From assembly GCA_021927905.1 (NCBI GenBank), contig BLLK01000047.1, positions 558,001 through 622,000 of the forward strand: a stretch of 64,000 nucleotides of DNA. Reading direction: 5' to 3'. Of the stretch, positions 18,291 through 27,668 are shown one piece after another. The notes beneath the pieces are model-generated. The model was not told the origin of the DNA and did not search any database. It was given only the letters and a program-made list of their open reading frames with translations. The stretch comes from Chaetoceros tenuissimus. Lineage: Eukaryota > Bacillariophyta > Thalassiosirophyceae > Chaetocerotales > Chaetocerotaceae. Every line of letters begins with the position of its first letter. Position 1 is the stretch's first letter. Position numbers and translations under genes: made by a program.

Positions 18291-19439
18291 ATGAAGCTCA
18301 TTCTCGTTTCCCTATCACTGTTATATGGTAGCGATGCATTGGTTGTGTCAAAGACTAATGCTATCCCAAAAATTGGAAGAGTATCTGCTGGTCCAATTGA
18401 TATTTCAGCAATGGGAGTTGGAACATGGTCTTGGGGGAATAGGTTACTTTTTGACTATGATCCCTCTCAAGATGAAGAGATCTACGAATCTTACCGATAC
18501 ATTCGTGATTGTGGAGTCAGTATCTTTGATACAGCAGACAGTTATGGTACCTTGGATTTAAACGGACGAGCTGAAATTCTATTGGGACAGTTTGAAAGGA
18601 GATATCTCAAAGAAAAGGAATCTATGAACTTCGTCGAAGTAGAGGACCCGGGATTTTTTTCCTTCTTGAGTCCAAAATCTAAAACGTCTACTCCACCTCC
18701 TCCACAACAGGTTGCAACAAAGTTAGCTCCATATCCTTGGAGAATCACTCCGCAGTCCATGGTTAATTCAGTGAAGGGATCACTAAGACGGTTAGAACAA
18801 GATCAGCTTTGTTTAGCACAGCTTCACTGGTCAACTGTAAACTATCAGCCTTTTCAAGAAAAAGCACTTTGGGAAGGAATAGCAGACACATATGATCTTG
18901 GTTTGTGCCAAGCAGTTGGAGTATCAAACTACGGACCAAAACAATTTCAAAAGATTTGCGAATATATGAAGGAAAGAGAAGTCCCACTTGCAACAGCACA
19001 GATTCAATACAGTCTCATGACATATGACTTTGCAAAAGACATGAATGCAGTATGTGAAGAACAGAATGTACGCTTGATATCTTATAGCCCATTGTGTCTA
19101 GGGTTGCTAACAGGAAAATACAATTTGGATAATTTACCAAAGGGAGCAACGAATCCAAGGCGTCAGCTGTTCCGCGAATTACTTCCAGGCGCTCAGAATT
19201 TACTCAATACTTTGGAAGCTATTGGTAATGACCTTGGAAAAAGTCAAACTCAAGTAGCAATCAACTGGGCTCTTTGTAAAAATACAGTTCCAATCACTGG
19301 TATTCGAACTTTGGAACAAGCAAAGGAGAATCTTGGTGCGTATGAATTTAGATTAGACGCTGGTATGGTGGAGGAATTAGATCGAGCAGCATTGTCAGTT
19401 GGTAAACCAATGATTCAGAATGTCTTTCAAACTGATTAG
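18291..19439 (+). CDS. Aldo/keto reductase
   Basis: Encodes 382 residues from ATG 18291. The N-terminus is a short signal peptide (M-K-L-I-L-V-S-L-S-L-L-Y-G-S) followed by D-A-L-V-V, so the enzyme probably enters the ER and perhaps the plastid. The (beta/alpha)8 domain has the whole catalytic tetrad: D80 and Y85 (F-D-T-A-D-S-Y), K144 (A-T-K-L-A-P) and H179 (A-Q-L-H-W-S). The NADPH-binding end is present as V-P-I-T-G-I-R and A-K-E-N-L-G. A low-complexity insert with four Pro (about 110-140) lies before the catalytic Lys. The sequence resembles the plant and cyanobacterial AKR group with unknown natural carbonyl substrates. The start is chosen for its signal peptide; the open frame begins 183 bases earlier. 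Confidence 0.85.
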   Translation: MKLILVSLSLLYGSDALVVSKTNAIPKIGRVSAGPIDISAMGVGTWSWGNRLLFDYDPSQDEEIYESYRYIRDCGVSIFDTADSYGTLDLNGRAEILLGQFERRYLKEKESMNFVEVEDPGFFSFLSPKSKTSTPPPPQQVATKLAPYPWRITPQSMVNSVKGSLRRLEQDQLCLAQLHWSTVNYQPFQEKALWEGIADTYDLGLCQAVGVSNYGPKQFQKICEYMKEREVPLATAQIQYSLMTYDFAKDMNAVCEEQNVRLISYSPLCLGLLTGKYNLDNLPKGATNPRRQLFRELLPGAQNLLNTLEAIGNDLGKSQTQVAINWALCKNTVPITGIRTLEQAKENLGAYEFRLDAGMVEELDRAALSVGKPMIQNVFQTD

Positions 19440-19844
19440 AATATTAATGAATTGAGTTGCTTTTACAGATGAAATTTCTGAAGTTTAAAAATAAACAAGT
19501 TCTTAGGACAATTGTTATAAATAGAAATTCGTATCGCTTCTACGAGATTCTTCAGATGAAAATAAGCTTGCTTTATAATTGCATGCGATGATGATGGATA
19601 AGGAGAAGAAGAAGAAGAAGATGATGATGATGATGATAAATGCAATGCCGCCAACAATCTAGTCTCTATGTAGCTAGAGAGGGGTCATATCTTTCATATA
19701 TTTTTAGCCCCCCTTTCCTGCTGGTTGATGTCTCCTCGGAACCTCGGTTGTCAAGACTTCAAATTCTGAAGCTCTCTTTTCATATTTTTTCGTTTTCAAT
19801 TTTCTTTATCACCAATTCAAAAGCATTACTAATATTCCACAGCC
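19440..19844. other. Intergenic with a GAT/GAA microsatellite
   Basis: About 400 bp without a gene. Positions 19587-19638 are an uninterrupted GAT and GAA trinucleotide tract (with one GGATAAGG interruption), likely length-polymorphic. The remainder is the promoter region of the next gene. Confidence 0.6.
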
Positions 19845-20681
19845 ATGACTTCTTCTGCAGCACTATATCAATCAAAGTCGAAAGACTTTGTATCTAAGGC
19901 TTATAGGCTTGGAATTGAAGAATACAAAGAGCAATATCATGGTGAAGATAGTCAAGACCACCAAGAACAGATTCAAGACAAACTGATGAAGGGAATTCAA
20001 AGCATCCGAGTATTACATGATGCCAACGCTAATGAATCCTTTCTACAACAGTACCAAGGAAAGCTCTATTCCATTGATACTTCCATCCTTGAAGCTATAG
20101 AACGGGCAGCACCCAAATCTTTCCATGCAAAAGTTGCCGATTTTAATGAAAACCTAGACTACAAAATGCAGCAAGAGTTGGGACTGGAACATCTAGGTCT
20201 ACCTTCTTCTCTTATGCGTGATATAGTCAAAACAGATGAATTTCTTATTTCATTTCTTTCTACTTGCGAAACGATACCTCAGCCTCCTCATGTTGACTAC
20301 ACATGGGAATTTCTAGAGAGTCATGGAAATGACTTGGACATTGGTTTCATGCCTCTGACGAATGAAGGTATGTACCTTCAGGTGTGGCCTAGAGAGGATG
20401 ATGTTTCAAAAAATGTTATAGGAGAAATAATTTATATTCCCTATGGAAAGATGTTGACTGTTTCATCAAGGACTATTCACGGAGGTGGATTTCGGACTAC
20501 CAAGAATATGAATGAACTAGGAAACCTAAGGGCTCATCTTTACATTGCGAAAAATGATACTCATTTGCAAATGACTCAAAGTAATAAATATACAGAACCA
20601 AATGATAAAGGAAAGGAACTTTGCGAGAGATATCTAAATGCTGAACATATGGATACTGTTGTCAAGTATATGTTTGTTTGA
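19845..20681 (+). CDS. Putative 2OG-Fe(II) oxygenase-like protein
   Basis: Encodes 278 residues from the first ATG. The C-terminal half looks like a double-stranded beta-helix with the ligands of 2-oxoglutarate oxygenases: H149-x-D151 (P-P-H-V-D-Y), H212 (T-I-H-G-G-G-F) and R229 (N-L-R-A-H-L-Y-I). Beta-strand blocks lie between (M-Y-L-Q-V-W-P; G-E-I-I-Y-I-P-Y-G). The N-terminal 100 residues are helical and charged, with no targeting signal, so a cytosolic or nuclear protein is likely. I do not recognise a named subfamily; a cupin-like non-enzymatic protein is the alternative. It converges on the ATG18-like gene with 143 bp between. Confidence 0.5.
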   Translation: MTSSAALYQSKSKDFVSKAYRLGIEEYKEQYHGEDSQDHQEQIQDKLMKGIQSIRVLHDANANESFLQQYQGKLYSIDTSILEAIERAAPKSFHAKVADFNENLDYKMQQELGLEHLGLPSSLMRDIVKTDEFLISFLSTCETIPQPPHVDYTWEFLESHGNDLDIGFMPLTNEGMYLQVWPREDDVSKNVIGEIIYIPYGKMLTVSSRTIHGGGFRTTKNMNELGNLRAHLYIAKNDTHLQMTQSNKYTEPNDKGKELCERYLNAEHMDTVVKYMFV

Positions 20682-20824
20682 TTTGATTCATTTGTAGATG
20701 AGGTATGTAGCAGCTAGAGCATTGATAGAATGTGTACAAATGCTCATAACGAAAATGATATAATTTTACTATGATTTTAAAAGAAAGTATTATGAAATAG
20801 ATCTATAACTGTTTGTAGTAGCAT

Positions 20825-22420
20825 CTACTCTTTCGACTTGTCATTGTCTGCTAATTTGTTTTCTTCCAATGACGCATCCAGCTTTTTCTCATCATCCGGC
20901 TTTTCATTCTCATCACTATTTAATGCAACTTCATTTTCTCCAGGAACTAAATCTTTCTTTTCTTCTATGGTGCTATCAATTCCGGCATCTACTTGCAATT
21001 GACTCATGTCTTGATTCAATCCATCTGAAACATTCTGTTCCTTATTATGTTCGTCACTCATCACGACATCACTCTCCCCTGTATAAACTTCTTTCGGACG
21101 ATTCTTACTCAAATTATACTTGTCCATACCTTTCTTGAAGAAGCGATGAAATGCAATTCTCTTGGCTTCACCTTTGACTGCATAAGATTGTCCATTCCCA
21201 TCTTTCTCTCCAAAATTGGAAATCATGATGCAGCCATTTCCATAATCATCTCTACCAACTACGGCTATGGTATGAGGTTGATCTGGAATGAAACAACACT
21301 TTTCAGGATTTGTGATTCCTCCCCGTACTTGTGCAAATGATTGTTCACCTTGTAAATACTTTTTCGGTGCTTTGGTCAAAACGCTAGGAAGTATTTTCTT
21401 GGCATATTTAGAAGCATATGATAATGATGACTTGGCTTTCGCCGATGGCGATGATAATTTACTGGAAGCTGATTCCTTCTCCTTTTCACTACTAGAATTT
21501 TCTTCTTTGTAAACTTGAAAAATATGGGTAGTTTCGTGATCCGAAGTACACGCTAACCATGTTCTATCCATGCTAAATGCTAAACAACTGATAGAAGCTG
21601 ATTCAACACCTCTTCTAAACTCTCGAATAGGAGTTCCTGGTGGCATGGAAGAAGATGCTGGTACAACTGATTCACCGAAACTAGGTTTAACTTTTTGACC
21701 CGTTTCAAAGAGTCTAATAATTGTTCCCCTCTCAGAAGCAGTGGCCAACAAAGACCCGTCTACTGACAAGGCCAGAGCTGCAAGGTGGCCTTCATGAGCA
21801 TCTATTAAAAGATTTTTTCGCTTTCCATATAACTCTACCCTCACTTGACCTTTTTGTGTAGAAGGACAAGCTAAAACCCAACAATCGTCACCTTCGCCAA
21901 TATTTCCAAGGCCACCACCAGCATCAGTACTAATCGCTAATAATCCTTTTAAACTGTCGCAAGTCACGATAGTATCAAGTAAGTCCAACGCTGCAAATCC
22001 GTAGACATAAACTCGATCCCTTGTCGCTACACAAATTCTGTTCCGACGCATTTTCACGTTCAGTACTCTTTGTCGTAACAGAATCTGACCCACTTCGACA
22101 CCTTTGTGATCGTCCCACATCAAAATCTTATTCGGAGGATATTGTGGTGAACTTCCGCCTCCAACCAAGGCCAAAATATTACATCGAAACAACATTTCTG
22201 CCAAAGCGATACCACGTCCGAATGATCGCCTAAATGTTTCCATGTATTTAGGTGTTAAATTGCAGATTCGGAATCCTGTCGCTGTAGATATCGAGAGACA
22301 ACCGCCGTCCTGGTTGAAGTTCATAGATAGGAGTGTATCATTTGAATCGTCATTCGTCATTTGCGGTGCTTGGATTTCATCTTCCTCTTGTTGTTGTTGT
22401 AGTGGTTCTGGTGTAGTCAT
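20825..22420 (-). CDS. ATG18: ATG18/WIPI (PROPPIN) autophagy protein
   Basis: Encodes 531 residues from the ATG at 22420; the frame is open a little further, but only to a TTG. A seven-bladed WD40-like propeller carries the diagnostic F-R-R-G motif (in E-F-R-R-G-V), which binds PI3P and PI(3,5)P2 on autophagosome or endosome membranes. Other family blocks include N-Q-D-G-G-C-L-S-I, H-E-G-H-L-A-A-L-A, L-L-A-T-A-S-E-R-G-T-I-I-R and W-L-A-C-T-S-D-H. A Ser/Lys-rich loop of about 60 residues, poorly conserved in PROPPINs, follows. The last 100 residues are an acidic, repetitive low-complexity extension that WIPI proteins usually lack. The protein should act in phagophore expansion or vacuole homeostasis. 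Confidence 0.8.
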   Translation of the reverse strand: MTTPEPLQQQQEEDEIQAPQMTNDDSNDTLLSMNFNQDGGCLSISTATGFRICNLTPKYMETFRRSFGRGIALAEMLFRCNILALVGGGSSPQYPPNKILMWDDHKGVEVGQILLRQRVLNVKMRRNRICVATRDRVYVYGFAALDLLDTIVTCDSLKGLLAISTDAGGGLGNIGEGDDCWVLACPSTQKGQVRVELYGKRKNLLIDAHEGHLAALALSVDGSLLATASERGTIIRLFETGQKVKPSFGESVVPASSSMPPGTPIREFRRGVESASISCLAFSMDRTWLACTSDHETTHIFQVYKEENSSSEKEKESASSKLSSPSAKAKSSLSYASKYAKKILPSVLTKAPKKYLQGEQSFAQVRGGITNPEKCCFIPDQPHTIAVVGRDDYGNGCIMISNFGEKDGNGQSYAVKGEAKRIAFHRFFKKGMDKYNLSKNRPKEVYTGESDVVMSDEHNKEQNVSDGLNQDMSQLQVDAGIDSTIEEKKDLVPGENEVALNSDENEKPDDEKKLDASLEENKLADNDKSKE

Positions 22421-23044
22421 TATATGATATCTTGACAAACTAGGCTTGGACTGATGTGATCTATGTTTGCTTTACATGTAACGTTTTGAAAAATCTATTT
22501 GCACTTTTGCTGCTTCTTTCTGAAAAAAGGAGTTAAGACTAGATAATATTGTAGTTTATCCTAGTTTATCTTTGTTTGATATGATTTGATACTGATGAAG
22601 CAGGATAGGAATCGAATCATCTTTGCAATTCCTTTGTTTCTGCGTTTCTGCTGTGTTTACAAAACGTTGCCGCTGTCACATCGCGCATCTTCATCTTTGA
22701 TGTTCTCATGTTCGTCAGTTCGAGTGTCATGTTCTCTGATGTTCTTGACAGTTCCAAAAAGGCGTTATTGCTGGGCATAGGCTCACATTTTTATTTTCAT
22801 CTTTCTTTTAATTCTTTCAAGTGAACAAAGATCATAGATAAAGTACTTCTTTTCTATAAAATAAAAACATAATATATTATATTTTCATTAGATCAAGCGC
22901 TGTATTTTGATAAACTGTAGGGATAGTACCTAACTTCAATGATCATAGAGTGCGTGATTGATTAGATACTAAGCAAGCCAAATTGAAACTGAATTATCAT
23001 TAATGTACAATAAATAGATATAGCTGCTTTCAGCACACAGAGAA
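22421..23044. other. Intergenic
   Basis: About 620 bp between two minus-strand genes, very AT-rich around 22855-22890. It contains the upstream region of the ATG18-like gene and the 3' flank of the HNH gene. I see no gene or repeat. Confidence 0.4.
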
Positions 23045-23872
23045 TCACCTATTTTTTAATCCATATTTGCCAGGCTTTTGCTTACTTTGCCATTTACAAA
23101 ATTTGTAAATGTTTTCGTCTGTTAGAATCTTTTCTACAGTGTTGTACTTCTCGGCCAATTCTAAATTACTGTGATGCTTATGAACGACACTATGACAAGG
23201 ACGGCATAAATCTGCCGTATAATGAGCCAAGAATTGTTTGATATTCAAACCTGATTGGAATGTCTTTTTTGTCAATCCATACGGTAGCTCTTCTCCAAGA
23301 TGTAATATGTTTATAACTTGATCATATCGACCTTCTTCAAAATCGTCAGCAGCCTCCATAAATCGAGGTTTGATCAATTTCCATGTGCATTTTGGAATCA
23401 AATGATGAGCTGTTAATTTCATTACTCGTTCACAAAGTTCGCATTCTCCTTCTTGTATGTATGCGTCATCACTGTCTGTACTACCAATACTCGTATCATC
23501 ATCCGATGCATTTTCCTCGTCACTAAGGTTAGATTCCACAGACTCCTGGTCACTATCATCTCCATTTTGTATAAGGATTGCATCCTTCATGATCTGATTC
23601 GCATCTTTAGTTGAAATATCGAGATAATCACACAAAGTTTGATTTACATCTTCGCCCATTTCAATGATTGCTTCTGCAATACTTGAAATCTCTTCCTGTG
23701 ATAGTGTTGGACTTATGCCAACTGTGCATCTCTGTATTGCATCAGCCAGATTTTCACTTTCTACATTAAAAGATGAAATAACTTCGTCTGACTCAGCAGC
23801 CTCTACTTTCATGTTCTTTGATGAACTCTTATCATTCTTTGCCTTTGTTTTTTTGTCATTTCTTTTTGGCAT
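23045..23872 (-). CDS. HNH-domain protein
   Basis: Encodes 275 residues from the first ATG. A Lys/Asp/Ser-rich head is followed by a helical segment (about 45-105, I-S-P-T-L-S-Q-E-E-I to K-D-A-I-L-I). An acidic linker (about 108-140) precedes the zinc-bound HNH module. The module has C-E-L-C (about 146-149), A-H-H-L-I-P (about 158-163), L-C-R-P-C-H-S-V-V-H-K-H-H (about 225-237) and N-L-E-L-A-E-K-Y-N-T. HNH modules cut nucleic acid, often structured DNA or nicks; the second His of H-H is the expected catalytic residue. This looks like an endogenous nuclear protein rather than a homing enzyme, because it has no intron or intein context. Its target is unknown. It is divergent from POP5 with 304 bp between. 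Confidence 0.7.
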   Translation of the reverse strand: MPKRNDKKTKAKNDKSSSKNMKVEAAESDEVISSFNVESENLADAIQRCTVGISPTLSQEEISSIAEAIIEMGEDVNQTLCDYLDISTKDANQIMKDAILIQNGDDSDQESVESNLSDEENASDDDTSIGSTDSDDAYIQEGECELCERVMKLTAHHLIPKCTWKLIKPRFMEAADDFEEGRYDQVINILHLGEELPYGLTKKTFQSGLNIKQFLAHYTADLCRPCHSVVHKHHSNLELAEKYNTVEKILTDENIYKFCKWQSKQKPGKYGLKNR

Positions 23873-24176
23873 TTTGTAAGGTAAAGCGAGTCTATGTATG
23901 TGTCTCGGAGATAGCGTTGGAGTTGCTGAGTGTCTTCATTGGAAGCACAAGGAAGACAATGAACAATATTCATTCGAATACATTTCACTTTCCTCGTCAT
24001 TTATAAAATGGGACTGGAAGTGGCCCGGAGCCATTCATTCCAAAAAAGAACTATTAGGGAGTCTACTAGCTGGTCCAATAGATAAGTGGCTATCTAATAC
24101 AACTGAAACAAAGTCCACTTTTTCTCTTTGAATTTTTCATTACTAAACAGTAATATACGAGTGTAATCAATAGACT
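23873..24176. other. Intergenic, shared divergent promoter
   Basis: A 304-bp gap between the start codons of the HNH and POP5 genes, which must hold both promoters. Overlapping short open frames here have no family signal. Confidence 0.45.
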
Positions 24177-24744
24177 ATGGTTCGTCATAAAGCCCGCTGG
24201 CTCTTGGTCAAATTTGAAAATGAAGAAAGCGTGAAGGGCATTTCATGCGAAAAGATAAAGAAAGAAAACATGGATGAGAAAAAGACACCTTTGAATCGTA
24301 AGGATATATATCACGCCATACGAGAAGTGACGGAAGAGGCATTTGGTGTTGCTGCAGCTGGAATAATTCAGGATATTGAGGGTAAGTTGCTGGTCATCTT
24401 TGTTCAAAGTCGAAATGTTCTTCCCAGCACATGATTCACCTGAACCCTCTTGTCATTCCAAAGTGAGGATGTACAATCACGATACAAACCTTGCCATGAT
24501 AAAAGTTCCAAGGGATCATTGTGACCTCGTTCGATCTGCATTGATGCTCATGGTAGATATCAAAGATAGTCCGACTGTAGCAAGAGTTGTGTCTACAAAT
24601 GGAAGTGCGAGAACTGCAAAGCTTCATGCATTCAAAGAGATTAAGCGTATCTTTCGTGCAAAGAACAAAAATCGGACACATATAAAGGAATGTGATATGT
24701 ACAATCTTGAAGAACAATTTGAGCAAGTGAGAAACGTTGAGTAA
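24177..24744 (+). CDS. POP5: RNase P/MRP protein subunit POP5
   Basis: Two exons, 24177-24381 and 24464-24744, with an 82-bp GT-AG intron; the splice gives D-I-E-V-R-M-Y-N-H-D-T-N, matching the family. The product has 161 residues, the usual size. It begins M-V-R-H-K-A-R-W-L-L-V-K-F, equivalent to the conserved first strand of POP5. Later conserved blocks are A-M-I-K-V-P-R-D-H-C-D-L-V-R-S-A and S-T-N-G-S-A-R-T-A-K. POP5 binds the RNA of RNase P (tRNA 5' maturation) and RNase MRP (rRNA processing) in the nucleus and nucleolus. An internal ATG at 24376 is inside the exon and intron and is not a separate gene. It converges on psbU with 192 bp between stops. Confidence 0.9.
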
Positions 24745-24936
24745 AATCTTTTTGAAATATGAAAGAAGAATGTTTATGATTGCTTGAATTTATATATTAC
24801 TCGTAGGTGTACAATCTGTCAATTATTCCTCAATATATCTCTGGATATGAAAGTACGAAAATGAAAAGCATATGAAATGAAGGCTTTAGAACTATTTCGA
24901 CCAATGCAAGCATTGAAGCGTCACGACTTTAACTCC

Positions 24937-25487
24937 TTAAGTAGATACACGAGCGTTAATTCTTTCTTTGAACGCACGAGAAGGAGGGTTTACAGTGAGC
25001 TGATTCTCATATTTTTTAAGCAAGTCAATGTCGCGACCTAAGAGGAAATAGACACAGCAATGGTGAATGGCGAGATGAAATAAAGTTCGGAATGAAATCT
25101 CTAAAGTACGTAATCTAAAGATGACTTACTTGTCAAACCTTTGATTTTGTATACATCTTTCACGGTTTTGTACGGTCCGTTCGAAGCAACCTTGCCAGCG
25201 GTAGTTGGAAACATTCCTCGAAGCTGTTTGTAATCACCAACGTAGGCACTGTTTAGATCAAGTCTTCCGTCAGTTGGCATCTGTGTTGGTTCAGTCCAAT
25301 AGTCAGGCATCTGCTGAGAAAATGCAGCTGCAGATTTTGGAGAGAATGCAAGACCTGCTAGAGCTGCGCCAGTGAGGACAGCATCGCGACGAGAGATTTT
25401 CAATTGAGTCTCATGTCTAGTAGTAGTATGCAAGTTTGGTGCAAATGCAGTGACTACTGGAATCAAAGTGAGGATAGTGATGCGCAT
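24937..25487 (-). CDS. psbU: Photosystem II extrinsic 12-kDa protein PsbU
   Basis: Two exons on the minus strand, 25487-25130 and 25037-24937, with a 92-bp GT-AG intron; the splice gives K-G-L-T-S-R-D-I-D-L-L-K-K-Y-E. The product has 152 residues. The tripartite leader has a signal peptide, the plastid motif V-T-A-F-A-P, then a twin-Arg thylakoid signal (S-R-R-D-A-V-L-T-G-A-A-L-A-G-L) ending A-A-A-F-S. The mature part has R-G-M-F-P-T-T-A-G-K-V-A-S-N-G-P-Y and the C-terminus R-I-N-A-R-V-S-T seen in algal PsbU. PsbU sits on the lumenal face of PSII and stabilises the Mn4CaO5 cluster. Without splicing the frame would stop at 25101 and lose the C-terminal helix. Confidence 0.92.
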
Positions 25488-26539
25488 TCTGAAATATGTT
25501 TGAGTGGAATGTGAAGCAAAGATTAGATGTTGCTGTTTGAGTTGAGATTCTTTGGTATAAAAAATTATGAATATGGTTGGATAGGATATGGGATGCTTGA
25601 TGTGAAAAATTCCACCTACGATTGGAATGAGAAGCAATACAAATTCTCCGCATCACATTCCTACTCACCTTTCGTTAGTTGTACCTATGAAATACTTTCT
25701 CCGTCTGTGCAATTATTTATGGTGATGTTTGTGACTGATGGATTCCTCTTAAAAGATGATTCCACACGAACCCGAACAGTGTGATAGATTTCAAAATGCG
25801 AACGCACGTATCTTTTGACTTCAATTTACCATCAGTATCTTCGTATCTTCCTCTAGCTGTATGATTTTGGCGTTAGTTTCAGTTTGTTTTTTGTTGTACA
25901 ACGTTACCTATTGGTAGTGAGTAGTTGTAGTTCTGACTGGAGACATCAAGAAGACATCACTTTTTACGCGCGAAAAGCATTGGTGTATAACCGTCTTCAT
26001 AACCATCACAACAATGAAATGACAAAACAAAATTGAAAATGCACCATTCTTTGACCGCTAAGAAAAATCAAGTATGAAAATTGAGCTTTGAGCTACCGAG
26101 TTTAGAAAAACATAATCAGTAAAAAGTAGGACAATTGTAAATTATTTTTAATGGTACAACTCATTGATTGCAGTCATTACAAACACTTTTATGGTGTGAA
26201 GAAATGAAAATCATACAGTACTTTTTAAGCTGCTCATTTATGAGGGTTATTCCCTCATCAAAAAGTCGGTCTTCGTCTAAAAACAGGCTAAGACTCGGGG
26301 GAATATTTCCATACAAAAAAAGTATGTGGATACAAATATGCACCAAGTAGATTCTAGCAAGACACGGGGATTGAACCCCCTTGACAACTACATTGAACCC
26401 CTTGTCAAAATTGAAAGTTTAATATCTCATATCTCAATGTATATGACCTCCATTCCTTTTGTTGTTCTTTGCTCTATCAATGAAGGACACCAAGAACAAC
26501 AAAAGGAGATTCAGATGTTTCATAGATGCAAAAAGTCCA
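25488..26539. other. Intergenic with small hairpins
   Basis: About 1.05 kb between psbU and the tRNA. It contains a perfect 15-bp inverted repeat (26455-26469 and 26492-26506) and a short ATGAGGG/CCCTCAT hairpin (about 26238-26256). A tandem pair of T-arm-like sequences (G-rich followed by TTCAA when read on the minus strand) lies around 26361-26400. No protein gene is recognised. Confidence 0.4.
26455..26506. repeat. Perfect 15-bp inverted repeat (hairpin)
   Basis: CCTTTTGTTGTTCTT (26455-26469) is exactly complementary to AAGAACAACAAAAGG (26492-26506), with a 22-base loop. It lies about 35 bp past the tRNA-Phe 3' end in the direction of tRNA transcription. It could be a structured RNA or the footprint of a small element; nothing links it to a known family. 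Confidence 0.6.
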
Positions 26540-26612
26540 TGCTTTGACTGTGAATCGAACACAGGGCCTCAAGATCTTCAGTCTTGCGCTCTCCCAACTG
26601 AGCTATCAAAGC
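26540..26612 (-). tRNA. tRNA-Phe (GAA)
   Basis: A complete cloverleaf on the minus strand: acceptor GCTTTGA paired with TCAAAGC plus discriminator A, and D arm GCTC/GAGC. The anticodon stem is CAAGA/TCTTG with loop CTGAAGA, giving anticodon GAA. The T arm is CTGTG-TTCGATT-CACAG. A box (TAGCTCAGTTGGGAGAGC) and B box (GTTCGATTC) fit RNA polymerase III. There is no intron and no encoded CCA, as expected for a nuclear gene. A TTTTT terminator follows at 26535-26531. Confidence 0.95.
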
Positions 26613-26771
26613 TGTTGTTAAAAAGAAGATGGTTATAAATATACAATCTCCTGCTACAATACATACGTAAGTACTCGTACAACACTTTTAACGACCAAAA
26701 GCGACGAGCTTCAACTTTCAACGCTATGAATCTCAAATTGAATTACACTTCCTACCTTACTATCTCCAATC

Positions 26772-27668
26772 ATGGTTAGATTATACATTATCCGACATGC
26801 CGACCCTGATTATGATACAAATAGAGCCCAAGGTGGTTCTCTCACAACAAATGGAATGAAAGAAGCAGCTGCCCTAGCGCATTACCTCAAAAATGAGGGT
26901 ATTACTCATGCCTACACATCTCCACTTGGACGAGCAAAGTTAACTGCTGAATTAGGACTGCGTGAAATATTACAATTCAATTGCAACGAACATGATGCAT
27001 CAAACAATGGTAATTGTACCAATAACTTTGATATGAATGTGGGAATAGAACCGTGGTCGAGGGAGCTATCTTCTTGGAGGCAAATATCTCATCTACAAGA
27101 TTTTCCCACAAAACAGAGTCAGAAAAAGGCTCCAGCAATATGGGATTTTCCTTCTCCAATCATACGAAATCAACTGCAGGAACTAAGTCAAGGTGATTCT
27201 TCTACTCCTGGATGGAAAGAGAGCTGTAGTGACTACAGTAATTATGCAGAAAACTACAAGGACTTTTGTTCTCATTTGGATGAGTTTTTATCGAGGCATG
27301 GAATTATAAAGAATGACGACGATTGCAATTATTACTTGAGTCAAGATACTGCAAACGATCCTATATTGCGAAAGTCAAAGATTGCATTGTTTTGTCATGG
27401 TGGAAGTGGCTTAACGATGATTGCACATTTGCTCAATATTCCTTTGCCTCTTGTACATGGAGGAATGTGGTTGGCTCCCAGTAGTGTCACTACAATATTG
27501 TTTGATGAATACACAAAGCCAGATAAAACAGAACCAATTGTTGTTACTCCTAGAATGATTTCCATGGGTAGCACTAATCATTTGTCAGTTGCTGGGTTGT
27601 CGATTTCCAATAGCAGCTACGAAGATGATTTTGAAAGGCCAAGTGGTATCAAGCATAACTTTGAATAA
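26772..27668 (+). CDS. Histidine phosphatase superfamily protein (phosphoglycerate-mutase-like)
   Basis: Encodes 298 residues from the first ATG. It begins with the catalytic motif I-I-R-H-A-D-P (R8, H9; H9 would carry the phosphate). It continues with the phosphate-pocket Arg block T-S-P-L-G-R-A-K-L-T-A (about 49-59). The second catalytic His lies in A-L-F-C-H-G-G-S-G (about 208-216). A charged insert of about 110 residues between the two halves is longer than in small phosphatases. No targeting signal is seen, so it is probably cytosolic. The substrate is not predictable: cofactor-dependent mutases, fructose-2,6-bisphosphatases and protein Tyr/Ser phosphatases share this fold. Confidence 0.82.
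   Translation: MVRLYIIRHADPDYDTNRAQGGSLTTNGMKEAAALAHYLKNEGITHAYTSPLGRAKLTAELGLREILQFNCNEHDASNNGNCTNNFDMNVGIEPWSRELSSWRQISHLQDFPTKQSQKKAPAIWDFPSPIIRNQLQELSQGDSSTPGWKESCSDYSNYAENYKDFCSHLDEFLSRHGIIKNDDDCNYYLSQDTANDPILRKSKIALFCHGGSGLTMIAHLLNIPLPLVHGGMWLAPSSVTTILFDEYTKPDKTEPIVVTPRMISMGSTNHLSVAGLSISNSSYEDDFERPSGIKHNFE

Noticed and set aside
24376-24744. Separate 122-residue ORF inside POP5
   Set aside because: Its first part is the intron of POP5. GT-AG splicing joins 24381 to 24464 in frame and restores the POP5 family sequence.
26361-26400. Possible second tRNA on the minus strand (G-rich stem followed by TTCAA, then CCCCG)
   Set aside because: Only T-arm-like sequence is present, twice in tandem. 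I could not find a matching acceptor 5' half, D arm or anticodon arm, so it is at most a relic.
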